Shown: positions 28,167-36,545 of the stretch, piece by piece
Numbering within the stretch: the stretch's first letter is position 1
How the letters are laid out: each line of letters begins with the position of its first letter
Source: Ignavibacteria bacterium
Lineage (GTDB): Bacteria > Bacteroidota > Ignavibacteria > Tepidaquicellales > Tepidaquicellaceae
Length of the DNA: 64,000 bases
Direction of reading: 5' to 3'
Assembly (NCBI GenBank): GCA_016716125.1
Contig: JADJWZ010000036.1
Location: forward strand, 310,001-374,000
Made by a program: the position numbers and the translations under genes
Notes under the pieces: model-generated
Database searches by the model: none
The model's input: the letters and a program-made list of their open reading frames with translations, nothing else
Told to the model about the DNA's origin: nothing

Positions 28167-29529
28167 TTCCGTTTAAACTGAATGTCTTTAAATATTCAGG
28201 TACTATTTCTTCTGATTCGATTGAATTTATTGTCTCACGTTTTCTGATTTCATGCGGAACACCTTTTTTATCAATCATGACAACAGCCGGTCTTAAAGAA
28301 ATGAACTGCATCCATTGCGACATATTATAAGCGCCGACAGTATGGACAACGACCTTATCATTTCTTTTCAGCAGCGGAAGAGTTACATGTTCTCTTATTA
28401 CATCTATATTCATACAAAGCGGTCCATAAACTACCATGTCTTCTGTAAAATCACTGAACTCCTGAGCCGGAGTGATCTTATGGTCATACCAGAAAGAAGT
28501 GAACATAATATTCACTCCGAAATCCATAATGACAGCTCTTCTTCCGTCTGATAATCTTTTATTTGAGATAACGCTTCCGATAAGAAATCCGGCATCATCT
28601 ATAAGCGCTCTTCCTGTCTCAAGAATTAGAAGCGGAAGCTCTTCCTCCAGAAACCCTGCATTCAGAATTGAAGTGCATATTGCTTCTGCAAACTGATCTA
28701 TTGTCGGGACAGTGTCGACACCTAAAAGGTATGATCCTTTCAGCGTATTCATCGACGGGAATCCGCCGCCCATGTCGATGTACTGTATATTCTTTTTGTA
28801 TTTGTATTTTATGTTTATTGCAAGATCAGAAAGCTTTGCAGCTGCAATTGAATAAGCATTAGTTGCAAGCATATAAGTACCAATATGACAATGCAGACCG
28901 ACCAGATCAAGTTTGTCGTTCAGCATGATCTTATTAATGGCATCCCATGCCTGACCGTTTTCATAGTTAAAACCAAATCTGTCCCACATAGGATAGATGC
29001 CGGTATCCATATTCACTCTGATCGCAACTTTTGGTCTTTGTCCGGTCTCTTCGGAAATTTCCTGAAGCATGTAAAGTTCATCCAGATGATCAATATGGAT
29101 CGGTGAATTATTCGTAATAGCAGTGCGAAGATCTTCATCAGTTTTATCCGGTCCGTTGAAAATGATCTTACTTCCGGGCACACCGTTATTAAGAGCTTTA
29201 CTATATTCAAAACCGGAAACAACTTCCGCCCATGAGCCTTCCTGATGGAATACATTACATACTGCGTTAAGATAATTTGTTTTATATGACCAGGCAAACT
29301 GAACTTTCGGATACCGTGTTTTAAAAGAACGGTTTGCATCTTTAAAATTTGATCTGATTTTTTTTTCTGAAATAACAAAAAGTGGCGAACCGAATTTTTC
29401 CGTAAGATCATGAACACTTGCTCCGTCAATATGCGTAAAAGGCGCATACTCCGTCTTTGTGCCGTATTTGTTCATTGCGCCTGAATTCAGTAACTGTAAA
29501 ACAGGTCTTTCATATTGCAGTTTTTTCAT
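28147..29529 (-). CDS. Fold-type III PLP-dependent decarboxylase (LysA/ODC family)
   Basis: 460 residues. The TIM-barrel part has the PLP lysine in FAWSYKTNYLNAV, LHCHIGTYM, the phosphate loop DMGGGFPSM and LETGRALIDDAGF; the C-terminal sheet has GPLCMNIDVI, where the Cys and Asp complete the active site across the dimer. Related enzymes decarboxylate meso-diaminopimelate, ornithine, arginine or carboxynorspermidine. The usual EPGR is ETGR here and the catalytic C-x-S/T-x-D is C-M-N-I-D, so this is a divergent branch and unlikely to be the housekeeping LysA. One base separates it from the ATP-grasp gene, so both probably act on one pathway. Confidence 0.82.
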   Translation of the reverse strand: MKKLQYERPVLQLLNSGAMNKYGTKTEYAPFTHIDGASVHDLTEKFGSPLFVISEKKIRSNFKDANRSFKTRYPKVQFAWSYKTNYLNAVCNVFHQEGSWAEVVSGFEYSKALNNGVPGSKIIFNGPDKTDEDLRTAITNNSPIHIDHLDELYMLQEISEETGQRPKVAIRVNMDTGIYPMWDRFGFNYENGQAWDAINKIMLNDKLDLVGLHCHIGTYMLATNAYSIAAAKLSDLAINIKYKYKKNIQYIDMGGGFPSMNTLKGSYLLGVDTVPTIDQFAEAICTSILNAGFLEEELPLLILETGRALIDDAGFLIGSVISNKRLSDGRRAVIMDFGVNIMFTSFWYDHKITPAQEFSDFTEDMVVYGPLCMNIDVIREHVTLPLLKRNDKVVVHTVGAYNMSQWMQFISLRPAVVMIDKKGVPHEIRKRETINSIESEEIVPEYLKTFSLNGIEKRTG

Positions 29530-29530
29530 T

Positions 29531-30580
29531 TTATAATTCTCCTGAAGTTGAGATTTTTTCGAATTCTTTTAAATTAATGATCATGTCATAGGAGTATCTG
29601 ATGAACATTTTCCCGGTTTCATGTTTTGGAAATGCATTTACTTTTTTCCCCAATGCCATTTTAAGCAGCGCATCCGGATGATTCTGACCGCAGCCGACAG
29701 CAAGATAAACCCAGGCAGGGAATCTGGGATTTATCTCCAGCAGGAAATATTCATCATTTGAAGTCTTGATAAACTCAAGTTCCATCGAACCTTTCCATTT
29801 TGTAGATTTAATAAGGTCGGATGTAATTTTTAAGAGTTTATCATCATCGAGTGAAATGCCTGACCATGCTTTTCCTTTATCAGTAATATATTGCTTTCTC
29901 ATTGGCACTGCTCCGATTGTTTTTCCCGTACCGTCTCCAATTGCTGTAACGTTAACTTCCGAACCGAAGACATATTCCTGAATAATGATAGGCAGTCCCC
30001 ACTTGATGCTTATCCTGTTAAAATGATCAGCAATCTGCTCTTTATTATATGCTACTCTTGCGTCATAATATTTTCCTTTCACTACTACCGGAAATGAAAA
30101 TTCAAACTCTATGTCATCAATATCTTTGAGAGAATGCATAGTTTTATTCTTCGGCACTTTAAGGTTATATTTTTTACCGAATTCATAGAGGTTTGCTTTC
30201 TGTCTTTCTTCAAACTGCTTCATTGATGGAAGGAACATTTTTATATTACATTGTTCTAAAAGTCTTTTTTCTAACTTAATAAAATTAAAAAGTTCGGCGT
30301 CAAAGTTAGGAATAATAACATCAATTTTTTCCCTGGCATTTATTTCTTTTAATCTGTACAGAAGATTATCAATACCGACAGAAGGAAACGGGATCTGAAA
30401 TGATTTGTCAACAAGGTCATGCATATAAATGCCGGGTTCCATTGTATCATAAGAAAGACCTATAATGCGGGGATTATAATAATTGCTTTTCCTTAATGCC
30501 CTGATTACTGAGATACCCGGTCCCGGACTGTCTATAGCGTTGAGACCGGTAACAGCAATTGTTATATCAGTCTTTTTCAA
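29531..30580 (-). CDS. ATP-grasp ligase of the PqqD operon
   Basis: 349 residues. Pre-ATP-grasp Rossmann start (TIAVTGLNAIDSPGPGIS), FPVVVKGKYYDARVA (ATP-contacting lysine), IIIQEYVFGSEVNVTAIGDG and the metal-binding ELEFIKTSNDEYFLLEINPR, all carbamoyl-phosphate-synthase-type ATP-grasp elements. Such enzymes join a carboxylate to an amine via an acylphosphate. The start overlaps the PqqD-like gene by 14 nt. Substrate unknown; the neighbours suggest an amino acid or a small protein end. Confidence 0.85.
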   Translation of the reverse strand: MKKTDITIAVTGLNAIDSPGPGISVIRALRKSNYYNPRIIGLSYDTMEPGIYMHDLVDKSFQIPFPSVGIDNLLYRLKEINAREKIDVIIPNFDAELFNFIKLEKRLLEQCNIKMFLPSMKQFEERQKANLYEFGKKYNLKVPKNKTMHSLKDIDDIEFEFSFPVVVKGKYYDARVAYNKEQIADHFNRISIKWGLPIIIQEYVFGSEVNVTAIGDGTGKTIGAVPMRKQYITDKGKAWSGISLDDDKLLKITSDLIKSTKWKGSMELEFIKTSNDEYFLLEINPRFPAWVYLAVGCGQNHPDALLKMALGKKVNAFPKHETGKMFIRYSYDMIINLKEFEKISTSGEL

Positions 30581-30821
30581 TTTCCTCCAGGAGTTTGTAC
30601 TTTTTCAGCACATTAACAAAATCATAAAAATCCTTTTCAAAACGAACTTTATCAATCTGATAAGTTTCAAGAATATTAGCTGTTATTTCTTCTTCGGTCG
30701 CGGCAGTTTGAAGCATTTTAAAAATCTCCTGTCCGACCGGATTTGCTGAAAATGAATCACCTGTAGTAGGGTTAAAAATAAAACCCGAATCACTAACGGC
30801 AATATTATTTTTTATTTTCAT
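30567..30821 (-). CDS. PqqD-like small protein (RiPP recognition element fold)
   Basis: 84 residues. The order of beta strands and helices fits PqqD: IAVSDSGFIFNPTTGDSFSA, NPVGQEIFKML, TAATEEEITANILETYQI and FYDFVNVLKKYKLL. PqqD and its relatives bind leader peptides and pass them to modifying enzymes; stand-alone versions also occur next to kinases and ATP-grasp proteins in many envelope loci. It is the first structural gene after the AraC regulator. I see no obvious precursor peptide next to it, so a RiPP role is not shown. Confidence 0.8.
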   Translation of the reverse strand: MKIKNNIAVSDSGFIFNPTTGDSFSANPVGQEIFKMLQTAATEEEITANILETYQIDKVRFEKDFYDFVNVLKKYKLLEEIEKD

Positions 30822-30837
30822 AATTATAATTGTTATA

Positions 30838-30845
30838 CAAAATTA
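30838..30845 (-). promoter_or_regulatory. Candidate -7 box for the PqqD operon
   Basis: On the minus strand TAATTTTG matches the TAnnTTTG -7 element of Bacteroidota-type sigma factors, 17 nt before the pqqD-like ATG. No good -33 TTTG is found at the right distance. An imperfect inverted repeat, TTATAACAAAAT and ATTTTGTATAA, brackets the gap and could be an operator for the AraC protein. Confidence 0.35.
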
Positions 30846-30916
30846 TTAAACCTTAAGAAATAAATCGTTACAGTTTAATTACATTTTGTTATAAAATTTC
30901 AAAAGGACAAGGGAAT

Positions 30917-31531
30917 TTATAAAAGCAGATTCTCAAGCGGTATTCTTTCTATATCGGCACCATGTTTGTACTCGGTAACTGAAACGCCGGTAATATGTCT
31001 GAACTGATTACTGAGATACTGAACGCTGCTGTATCCCATCATATATGCAATTTCGCTTAATGACATTTCATTATAACTTAATAGTTCTTTAACTTTTTCT
31101 ATTTTAACTTTTATTAAAAACTTTTCAAGTGTGGTATCGGTATTTTCAGAAAAGAATTTACTAATGTAAGAATACTGTAAATTAAGTTTTTCACTGAGAT
31201 ATTCGGAATTTCTGATAAGCGAGTTGGTATTATTGCCGAAATAAATCAGCTCAATACAGGCGTTCTTAATTTGTTCTACTAATTGAGTATTTCTATCGCT
31301 GATAATCTGAAAATTGTTTTTGGAAAGTTCGGTTGAGATATCTTCTATGGAAATCTTCGCCTCATCATAAAAAATCTCAGCTTTACCAAGTGATATATTA
31401 AGAACCTGAACACTTTCTAAATTACTCAGAATATTCTCTAAATCACTTATGCATCTGAGACTTACCATGTTTTTTATGAATAAGACAGATCGGTTTCTCA
31501 ATTTTATATGGTCAGAATATTGAATTACCAA
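30917..31531 (-). CDS. AraC-family regulator with HMA-like N-terminus
   Basis: 204 residues. The first 70 have a ferredoxin-like HMA pattern (FIKNMVSLRCISDLENIL, VLNISLGKAEIFYD, ISTELSKNNFQIIS), then an alpha segment, then an AraC DNA-binding domain: YISKFFSENTDTTLEKFL and LSEIAYMMGYSSVQYLSNQF, ending RHITGVSVTEYK. In HMA domains two cysteines (C-x2-C) bind metal; here only one Cys remains (MVSLRC), so metal sensing is doubtful. It lies 95 bp upstream of the PqqD-like gene on the same strand and is its likely local regulator. Confidence 0.85.
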   Translation of the reverse strand: MVIQYSDHIKLRNRSVLFIKNMVSLRCISDLENILSNLESVQVLNISLGKAEIFYDEAKISIEDISTELSKNNFQIISDRNTQLVEQIKNACIELIYFGNNTNSLIRNSEYLSEKLNLQYSYISKFFSENTDTTLEKFLIKVKIEKVKELLSYNEMSLSEIAYMMGYSSVQYLSNQFRHITGVSVTEYKHGADIERIPLENLLL

Positions 31532-31819
31532 TTATAACTTAAATGGTTTGAAGTTAAAATATAAAATTCACTGTCTTAACAGATCTGCAGTGAATTTCAA
31601 AAATTAATGTTAGTATAAATCAACAGCAGTTTGATATTGAAAAATCATTTAAGGTTTAATGTATTGGAATTATTTCTGACAGCTAAAATATTATGTAAGA
31701 TTAAACACAATTATAAATTAAATTATAAGAGTTAAAGCATTGAGTAGTTACGCTTATTGAAATTATCATGTCATTTATATATTTTGATTTAACTTTTTAT
31801 AAATTAAAAAATAAAAATA

Positions 31820-32572
31820 ATGGATTACCCGAAAAGAGTAATAGTCAAAGGCGAGAAAAACAAAAACATTGTAAAAGAGATTCAGAAAAAACTGAATGAG
31901 AACGGATGCGGACCTTTAGATGTGGACGGCGGATTCGGACCGAAGACATTTAACGCCGTAAAATTATTTCAAAGCAGGTTTACTGATCAGCAGGGAAGAC
32001 CGTTGATTGTAGACGGGAAAATCGGACCTATCACATGGGCGACGTTATTCAATTTAAAATCTATCGGACCGGAACCGGGACCAATGTCCGACTTCGCAAA
32101 GAAAGTTCTTGCTAAAGCAAAAAGTCAGATCGGAGTCAGAGAAAAGCCGAGAGGAAGTAATGGCGGACCTGAAGTGAATGCATACTTAAAAAGTGTCGGA
32201 CTCGGAAGCGGATATGCATGGTGCGCTGCATTTGTATACTGGTGTTATGACGAAGTTTCAAAAAGCTCCGGCAAGAATAATCCGGTTTATAAAACTGCCG
32301 GAGTAATGAGTCACTGGAATAATACGAAAGGTAAAAAAATAACATCGGCAGCTGCTGTTGCAAATCCTTCTCTTATAAAGCCCGGACAGGTATTCATAAT
32401 GTCATACGGCGGAGGATTAGGGCATACGGGAATTGTAGAATCAGTGAACGGCGGATATCTTACTACGATAGAAGGCAATACAAACGAAGGCGGAAGCCGG
32501 GAAGGAATTGGTGTATTCAGAAGAACGGGAAGAAAAGTAAACAGTATTAACAGGGGTTTTATAGAGTATTAA
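31820..32572 (+). CDS. Peptidoglycan-binding and CHAP-type amidase, no signal peptide
   Basis: 250 residues. N-terminal PG_binding_1 domain (IVKEIQKKLNENGCGPLDVD, GPKTFNAVKLFQSRF, VDGKIGPITWATL), a short Pro/Gly linker, and a CHAP/NlpC-like domain with the catalytic Cys in GYAWCAAFVYWCYDE (about 137), His in GHTGIVES and the acid in IEGNTNEGG. There is no signal peptide or membrane helix, so it looks like an endolysin or a substrate of a contractile or lysis-type export route. No phage genes are near it. Confidence 0.85.
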   Translation: MDYPKRVIVKGEKNKNIVKEIQKKLNENGCGPLDVDGGFGPKTFNAVKLFQSRFTDQQGRPLIVDGKIGPITWATLFNLKSIGPEPGPMSDFAKKVLAKAKSQIGVREKPRGSNGGPEVNAYLKSVGLGSGYAWCAAFVYWCYDEVSKSSGKNNPVYKTAGVMSHWNNTKGKKITSAAAVANPSLIKPGQVFIMSYGGGLGHTGIVESVNGGYLTTIEGNTNEGGSREGIGVFRRTGRKVNSINRGFIEY

Positions 32573-32575
32573 TTC

Positions 32576-32605
32576 AAAACTTATTTATTCGCGGAATAAG
32601 TTTTT
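32576..32605. terminator. Bidirectional terminator
   Basis: AAAACTTATT (32576-32585) pairs with AATAAGTTTT (32595-32604), followed by more T on plus and by a T-rich arm on minus. It separates the convergent CHAP gene and the anti-sigma gene. Confidence 0.75.
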
Positions 32606-32631
32606 CGGATAATATTACTGACTCCGGAAAA

Positions 32632-33114
32632 TTAAAACTTTTTTAATAACAGCTTGTCAGCTTTTGAGAAAAGAAAAATGAAGACAGATGAAATAATAAT
32701 CACGGACAAAGTTTTTAAGTTAAATGCTATTCCCAGATTTTCAGTCGTAAGAATACTGAAATACTCAATAGCGCCTGTCAGATTATCTGTCATCATGCTG
32801 AAATAGCCCGGGCTTTGATCCGTATCCGATACACCGAAAAGAAGCGGTATACCGACAGATAAAATTATCATTGCGGCAAGCAAACCGCCGATAACAAATT
32901 TTGCAACATTGTCTGTTTTTCTGTCTTGTTTTGCAAACTCTTTTTCTATCTCGACGCGCTTCATCATTTCAAATGAAAAGTCATCAGAAGTTTCTGACTT
33001 CAGAGACTGACTTATGTTATCGTCGAGATAGGAATCAATATTTTTATTATTACCGTCCGGCATTGTGTTAAAAATACTGTAAAAATTATTAATAGTAAAA
33101 CTAAATTTTTTCAT
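32632..33114 (-). CDS. Probable membrane anti-sigma factor
   Basis: 160 residues. N-terminal cytosolic part (NIDSYLDDNISQSLKSETSD, DDFSFEMMKRVEIEKEFAKQ) and two membrane segments (FVIGGLLAAMIILSVGIPLL and TLSVIIISSVFIFLF). No family match is claimed from sequence alone; the call rests on the ATGA overlap with the ECF sigma gene and the one-domain-plus-helix layout typical of anti-sigma factors. Confidence 0.65.
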   Translation of the reverse strand: MKKFSFTINNFYSIFNTMPDGNNKNIDSYLDDNISQSLKSETSDDFSFEMMKRVEIEKEFAKQDRKTDNVAKFVIGGLLAAMIILSVGIPLLFGVSDTDQSPGYFSMMTDNLTGAIEYFSILTTENLGIAFNLKTLSVIIISSVFIFLFSKADKLLLKKF

Positions 33115-33758
33115 ACATACTGAAGAATTTCCTCTTCGGAAAATTTTTTTAAAATGATTTCTTTTAATTTATTCTTTGCGCGGAAAATTCTGTTCTTAAC
33201 AGTACCGAGCGGGAGCCTGAGTATTTCGGCAATTTCGTCATGAGAAAGATCATTAATATAGAACATTGTTAAAATGACTGAATACTGTTCCGGTATAGAA
33301 TTAATATAATCACTTATGATCTGTTTTATTTCAGATTCAGAAATTTTACTTTCTGTACTCAGATCATATTTATCATCAAATTCGTTTTTCTCAATTTTCG
33401 CATCATAATACTTTCGTAACAGATCGTCACCTTCTTCGAAACTTGATCCTTCGACATCAATAGAAACGATACTGAATCTGCGTGATTTAAGTTTTTTGTA
33501 ATTGTCCACTGCCGTATTATAAACTATTGTGTAAAAATATGTTGATAGTTTAGATCTCTCCTCAAACTTACCTGATGTAATGGATCTGAAAAGCTTTAGA
33601 AATGATTCCTGCAGACAATCTTCGGCATCTTCCCTGCTCCTCAAAATTTTCATGGTTAACGATAAAGCCTTGTCCTTTAATTCATCTACAATGATTCTGA
33701 ATGAAGACGTATCTCCTTCGTTAATTTTCTTTATGATCTCAGAATCAGACAGACTCAT
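33111..33758 (-). CDS. ECF (sigma-70 family) RNA polymerase sigma factor
   Basis: 215 residues. Region 2 with SLTMKILRSREDAEDCLQES and KLSTYFYTIVYNTAVDNYKK (-10 recognition), a long linker, then region 4 with IPEQYSVILTMFYINDLSHD and EIAEILRLPLGTVKNRIFRA (HTH). The linker is longer than usual (about residues 85-150, acidic), so the protein exceeds the common 160-190 residues. The stop overlaps the anti-sigma start by 4 nt. Upstream on the same strand are DUF4097 and DUF6249 genes, a common partner set in Bacteroidota stress operons. Confidence 0.92.
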   Translation of the reverse strand: MSLSDSEIIKKINEGDTSSFRIIVDELKDKALSLTMKILRSREDAEDCLQESFLKLFRSITSGKFEERSKLSTYFYTIVYNTAVDNYKKLKSRRFSIVSIDVEGSSFEEGDDLLRKYYDAKIEKNEFDDKYDLSTESKISESEIKQIISDYINSIPEQYSVILTMFYINDLSHDEIAEILRLPLGTVKNRIFRAKNKLKEIILKKFSEEEILQYV

Positions 33759-33821
33759 TTTTATTTAACTTTTAATAATACTGACAAATTGCATAAATCA
33801 AACTTGAAAATCAAATTGTGA

Positions 33822-34619
33822 TTAAATTTCTTTATCACCCGTGAGCAGGATCTTTCCGTTTACTGTTTCTATAATTATTTCAGACTTGTTATCTTCAGTT
33901 CCCAGACTGCCCCTGAACGATTTCTTATCCTGAATTGTGTCAGTGAATTTCAAATTATCAGTACTGACATTACTGTTCAAAGACTTAGCATTTACACGGG
34001 CATTTATATAGTTACTGAGATTTAAAGAAACGCTTCCGTTAATTACTTTAATATTAATTCCTGAAGTGGAATCTATCACTCCTTTAAATGAACCGTTTGT
34101 CATTTCGCATTCCAGAAGACCGGAATAATTATCAAGATCGACGCTGCCGTTGATCTGATCAATTTTCAGATCGTTTGATATATTGTCAGCGGAAATTTTT
34201 CCGTTTACATTTTCAACAGAAATAGAAATACCTTCGGGTACAGAAATCTCATAATTCACTTTCTGCTTTCTGTCGAAATTAAAATTAAAGCCGTCGTCTC
34301 TTCCTTTATTATTTATAATAGATTCAATATTTATTTCATTACCTGACGAATCAATTTCAATAGTAATTTCATCAAACGGCGTATTGAGATATTTTTTCTT
34401 CACCTTTATTTCTTTTTCCGCAACGATTTTTACGATACCGGAATCAGAAGACCTTACAAAAGTGATATTGCCGTTTATATTTTCAATCAATATTATTTTC
34501 TTCCCTTCGGCGGAAACACGATGTATTTCTTTATCAGACTTTATATATTTTTTTGAAAGCAGACCGCATCCGTTCATCATGAATGCGAATACAGCAATAA
34601 AGATAATTGATAATTTCAT
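33822..34619 (-). CDS. DUF4097-type beta-helical lipoprotein
   Basis: 265 residues. The lipobox FAFMMNGCG makes it a lipoprotein. The rest is a repetitive right-handed beta-helix-like pattern with ENINGNITF, SVENVNGKISADNIS, QINGSVDLDNYSG and INGSVSLNLSNYI, ending IETVNGKILLTGD: the DUF4097 adhesin-like family. It is placed 63 bp upstream of the ECF sigma gene; family members are often sigma/anti-sigma operon companions and may sense or modulate envelope stress. Confidence 0.82.
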   Translation of the reverse strand: MKLSIIFIAVFAFMMNGCGLLSKKYIKSDKEIHRVSAEGKKIILIENINGNITFVRSSDSGIVKIVAEKEIKVKKKYLNTPFDEITIEIDSSGNEINIESIINNKGRDDGFNFNFDRKQKVNYEISVPEGISISVENVNGKISADNISNDLKIDQINGSVDLDNYSGLLECEMTNGSFKGVIDSTSGINIKVINGSVSLNLSNYINARVNAKSLNSNVSTDNLKFTDTIQDKKSFRGSLGTEDNKSEIIIETVNGKILLTGDKEI

Positions 34620-34647
34620 AATGATAATTTTTCTTCTAATTTAAAAA

Positions 34648-35031
34648 TCACTGATTTACTGAGGATTCACTTTTTGTTTTAGAACTTACTACAAGAAAGT
34701 AGATCAGGAATCCCAGACCTATAAAGGTTACAATAATTCCCATCATAACTCCTTCTTCTACATCATATATACTTTCGGCTACATTTGCTAGAAAGATACC
34801 GATCCCGAAGAAAAGAAGGATCAGACCGAACTTCAGAGAGCTGTATGGATTTTTCGGCTTTGTGTTATCGGTAAAATAAGCTTTTACTTCTTCAGGCGAC
34901 AAACCTTTTTCAATCAGTCTCATTTTTTCCCTGTGCTTTGTATATATCCACCAGAATAAAATGATTCCCGGAATTCCGAAAGTAAAAATGATCGCTACTA
35001 CCGGGATGAATTCTTCTACTACACCATGCAT
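34648..35031 (-). CDS. DUF6249 family membrane protein
   Basis: 127 residues. Helix 1 IPVVAIIFTFGIPGIILFWW, a cytosolic KHREKMRLIEKGLSPEEVKA loop typical of DUF6249, then FGLILLFFGIGIFLANVAES and MMGIIVTFIGLGFLIYFLVV. Function unknown. First of four same-strand genes ending in the anti-sigma gene; the gap to the lipoprotein gene is 28 bp. Confidence 0.78.
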   Translation of the reverse strand: MHGVVEEFIPVVAIIFTFGIPGIILFWWIYTKHREKMRLIEKGLSPEEVKAYFTDNTKPKNPYSSLKFGLILLFFGIGIFLANVAESIYDVEEGVMMGIIVTFIGLGFLIYFLVVSSKTKSESSVNQ

Positions 35032-35071
35032 TTTAAATATCTCCTTTCCGCTTTTTCAGCGAATTTTAATT

Positions 35072-35155
35072 TTAATTATTTGAATATTTTGATTTCACCA
35101 AAGACATTACAAACAATATCAGAAAGGTGATCAGGATAATAACGGCTTCAGTCAT
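35072..35155 (-). CDS. Small single-helix membrane peptide (27 aa)
   Basis: ATG 35155 to TAA 35074-35072, encoding a 27-residue peptide: MTEAVIILITFLILF followed by VMSLVKSKYSNN. A hydrophobic helix with a short basic tail, 41 bp upstream of the DUF6249 gene on the same strand. Start codon, stop and composition fit a small stress-operon membrane peptide, but no ribosome site is visible and conservation is untested. Confidence 0.45.
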   Translation of the reverse strand: MTEAVIILITFLILFVMSLVKSKYSNN

Positions 35156-35224
35156 TTTAATGTATTTAATAATTCTAATGGTTATGACTTTTAATATTCC
35201 TAAAGGTTTCAATTTTAAATAAAA

Positions 35225-35252
35225 AAAACCCGGTCTCAATGAGCCGGGTTTT
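35225..35252 (-). terminator. Terminator of the kamA operon
   Basis: AAAACCCGG (35225-35233) and CCGGGTTTT (35244-35252), with an inner CTC/GAG pair around AAT; on minus it runs into eight T. It lies 22 bp past the kamA stop. Confidence 0.9.
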
Positions 35253-35273
35253 GGAATGAATTTTCACCTACAA

Positions 35274-36431
35274 TCAGGAATTATTCAGAACCGGTATATT
35301 AATTTTTCTGATCTTATCTTTTTTATTGACGGTTCTCCTGCGGATTTTTTTCCGGCGCATAAACAGGTCTGCATTATTTGAATTAGAATCCCCGTTAATT
35401 TCAGGATACTCATAGATATTATATTTAAAATTTCTCAGAACAATTTTCTCATCATCTCTGGAGATCACATAATCCGGCAGCAATGGAATTTTTCCCCCGC
35501 CTCCCGGAGCATCTACAACAAAATGCGGAACTGCAAGTCCGGAAATATGACCTCTTAATTTATCCATAATTTCAAGACCGACTTTAAGCGGAGTTCTGAA
35601 ATGGTTTGCTCCTTTGGTAAGATCCGCCTGATAAATATAATAAGGTCTGACTCTCATTGCAAGTAAACCTTTCATAAGATCTTTCATAACATCTGCATTA
35701 TCATTTACACCTTTCATCAAAACACACTGATTTCCGACAGGGATACCTGCATCTGCAAGCATCGCGCAAGCTCTTTTGCTTTCATCGGTTAATTCCCATG
35801 GATGATTAAAATGTGTATTAACATAAATCGGATGATATTTTCTGAGCATTTCACAAAGCTGAGGAGTAATCCTGTGCGGAAGAACGCACGGCATTTTTGT
35901 ACCAAGGCGGATTATCTGAATATGTTTTATTTGTCTCAGTCTGAAAATTATTTTTTCAAGCATATTATCAGTAAGCATAAGCGGATCACCTCCGGATAAA
36001 ATTACATCATTTATCTCCGGATGTGATTCGAGATATTGAAATGCAGACTCAAGAGTTCTCATTGAAATTTTACTCTGATCGCCGACCTTTCTTTTCCTGG
36101 TACAGAATCTGCAGTAAAGTCCGCACTGTGAAGTTACCAAAAACAAAGCTCTGTCAGGATATCTGTGAGTGATATTGGGAACAGGACTCATGTCGTCTTC
36201 ATTAAGCGGGTCTTCCTGAGAATCAATATCTTCTAGCTCCGCTATATCGGGCACACACTGAAGCCAAATCGGATCGCCAGGATATCTGATTAGCGATAGG
36301 TAATACGGATTGATCCTCGCCTGAAAAAATTCATCGAGCTTTTCCGCTGTTTCTCTTTCTATGCTGAATTTCTCAACAAGATGATCTACAGAGCTGACGC
36401 TGTTTCTGATCATTTCCTGCCAGAGTTCCAT
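35274..36431 (-). CDS. kamA: KamA-family radical SAM aminomutase (lysine 2,3-aminomutase)
   Basis: 385 residues. The 4Fe-4S cluster motif is CGLYCRFCTRKR (C-x3-C-x2-C), followed by NDVILSGGDPLMLTDNMLE, HFNHPWELT, CVLMKGVNDN, YYIYQADLTKG and VVDAPGGGGKIPLLPDY, which carries the PLP/Lys region. It makes beta-lysine from lysine using SAM and PLP. A basic tail (FMRRKKIRRRTVNKKDKIRK) is added. Last gene of an operon with a GNAT and two ATP-grasp ligases, so beta-lysine or a related beta-amino acid may be acylated and joined to something there. Confidence 0.88.
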   Translation of the reverse strand: MELWQEMIRNSVSSVDHLVEKFSIERETAEKLDEFFQARINPYYLSLIRYPGDPIWLQCVPDIAELEDIDSQEDPLNEDDMSPVPNITHRYPDRALFLVTSQCGLYCRFCTRKRKVGDQSKISMRTLESAFQYLESHPEINDVILSGGDPLMLTDNMLEKIIFRLRQIKHIQIIRLGTKMPCVLPHRITPQLCEMLRKYHPIYVNTHFNHPWELTDESKRACAMLADAGIPVGNQCVLMKGVNDNADVMKDLMKGLLAMRVRPYYIYQADLTKGANHFRTPLKVGLEIMDKLRGHISGLAVPHFVVDAPGGGGKIPLLPDYVISRDDEKIVLRNFKYNIYEYPEINGDSNSNNADLFMRRKKIRRRTVNKKDKIRKINIPVLNNS

Positions 36432-36545
36432 TATATCTCCTTTTTAGTTATTTAAAATTTTATGCCGTAAAAAAATTAGCATAAATTAACATCTGTTTTA
36501 AAAATCTATTGTCAGCTTAGATCAGATAAATATCTGATCTCAAAA

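Noticed and set aside
31820..32572. Prophage remnant around the CHAP protein
   Set aside because: No integrase, capsid, tail or holin gene is near, and both flanks are ordinary chromosomal genes.
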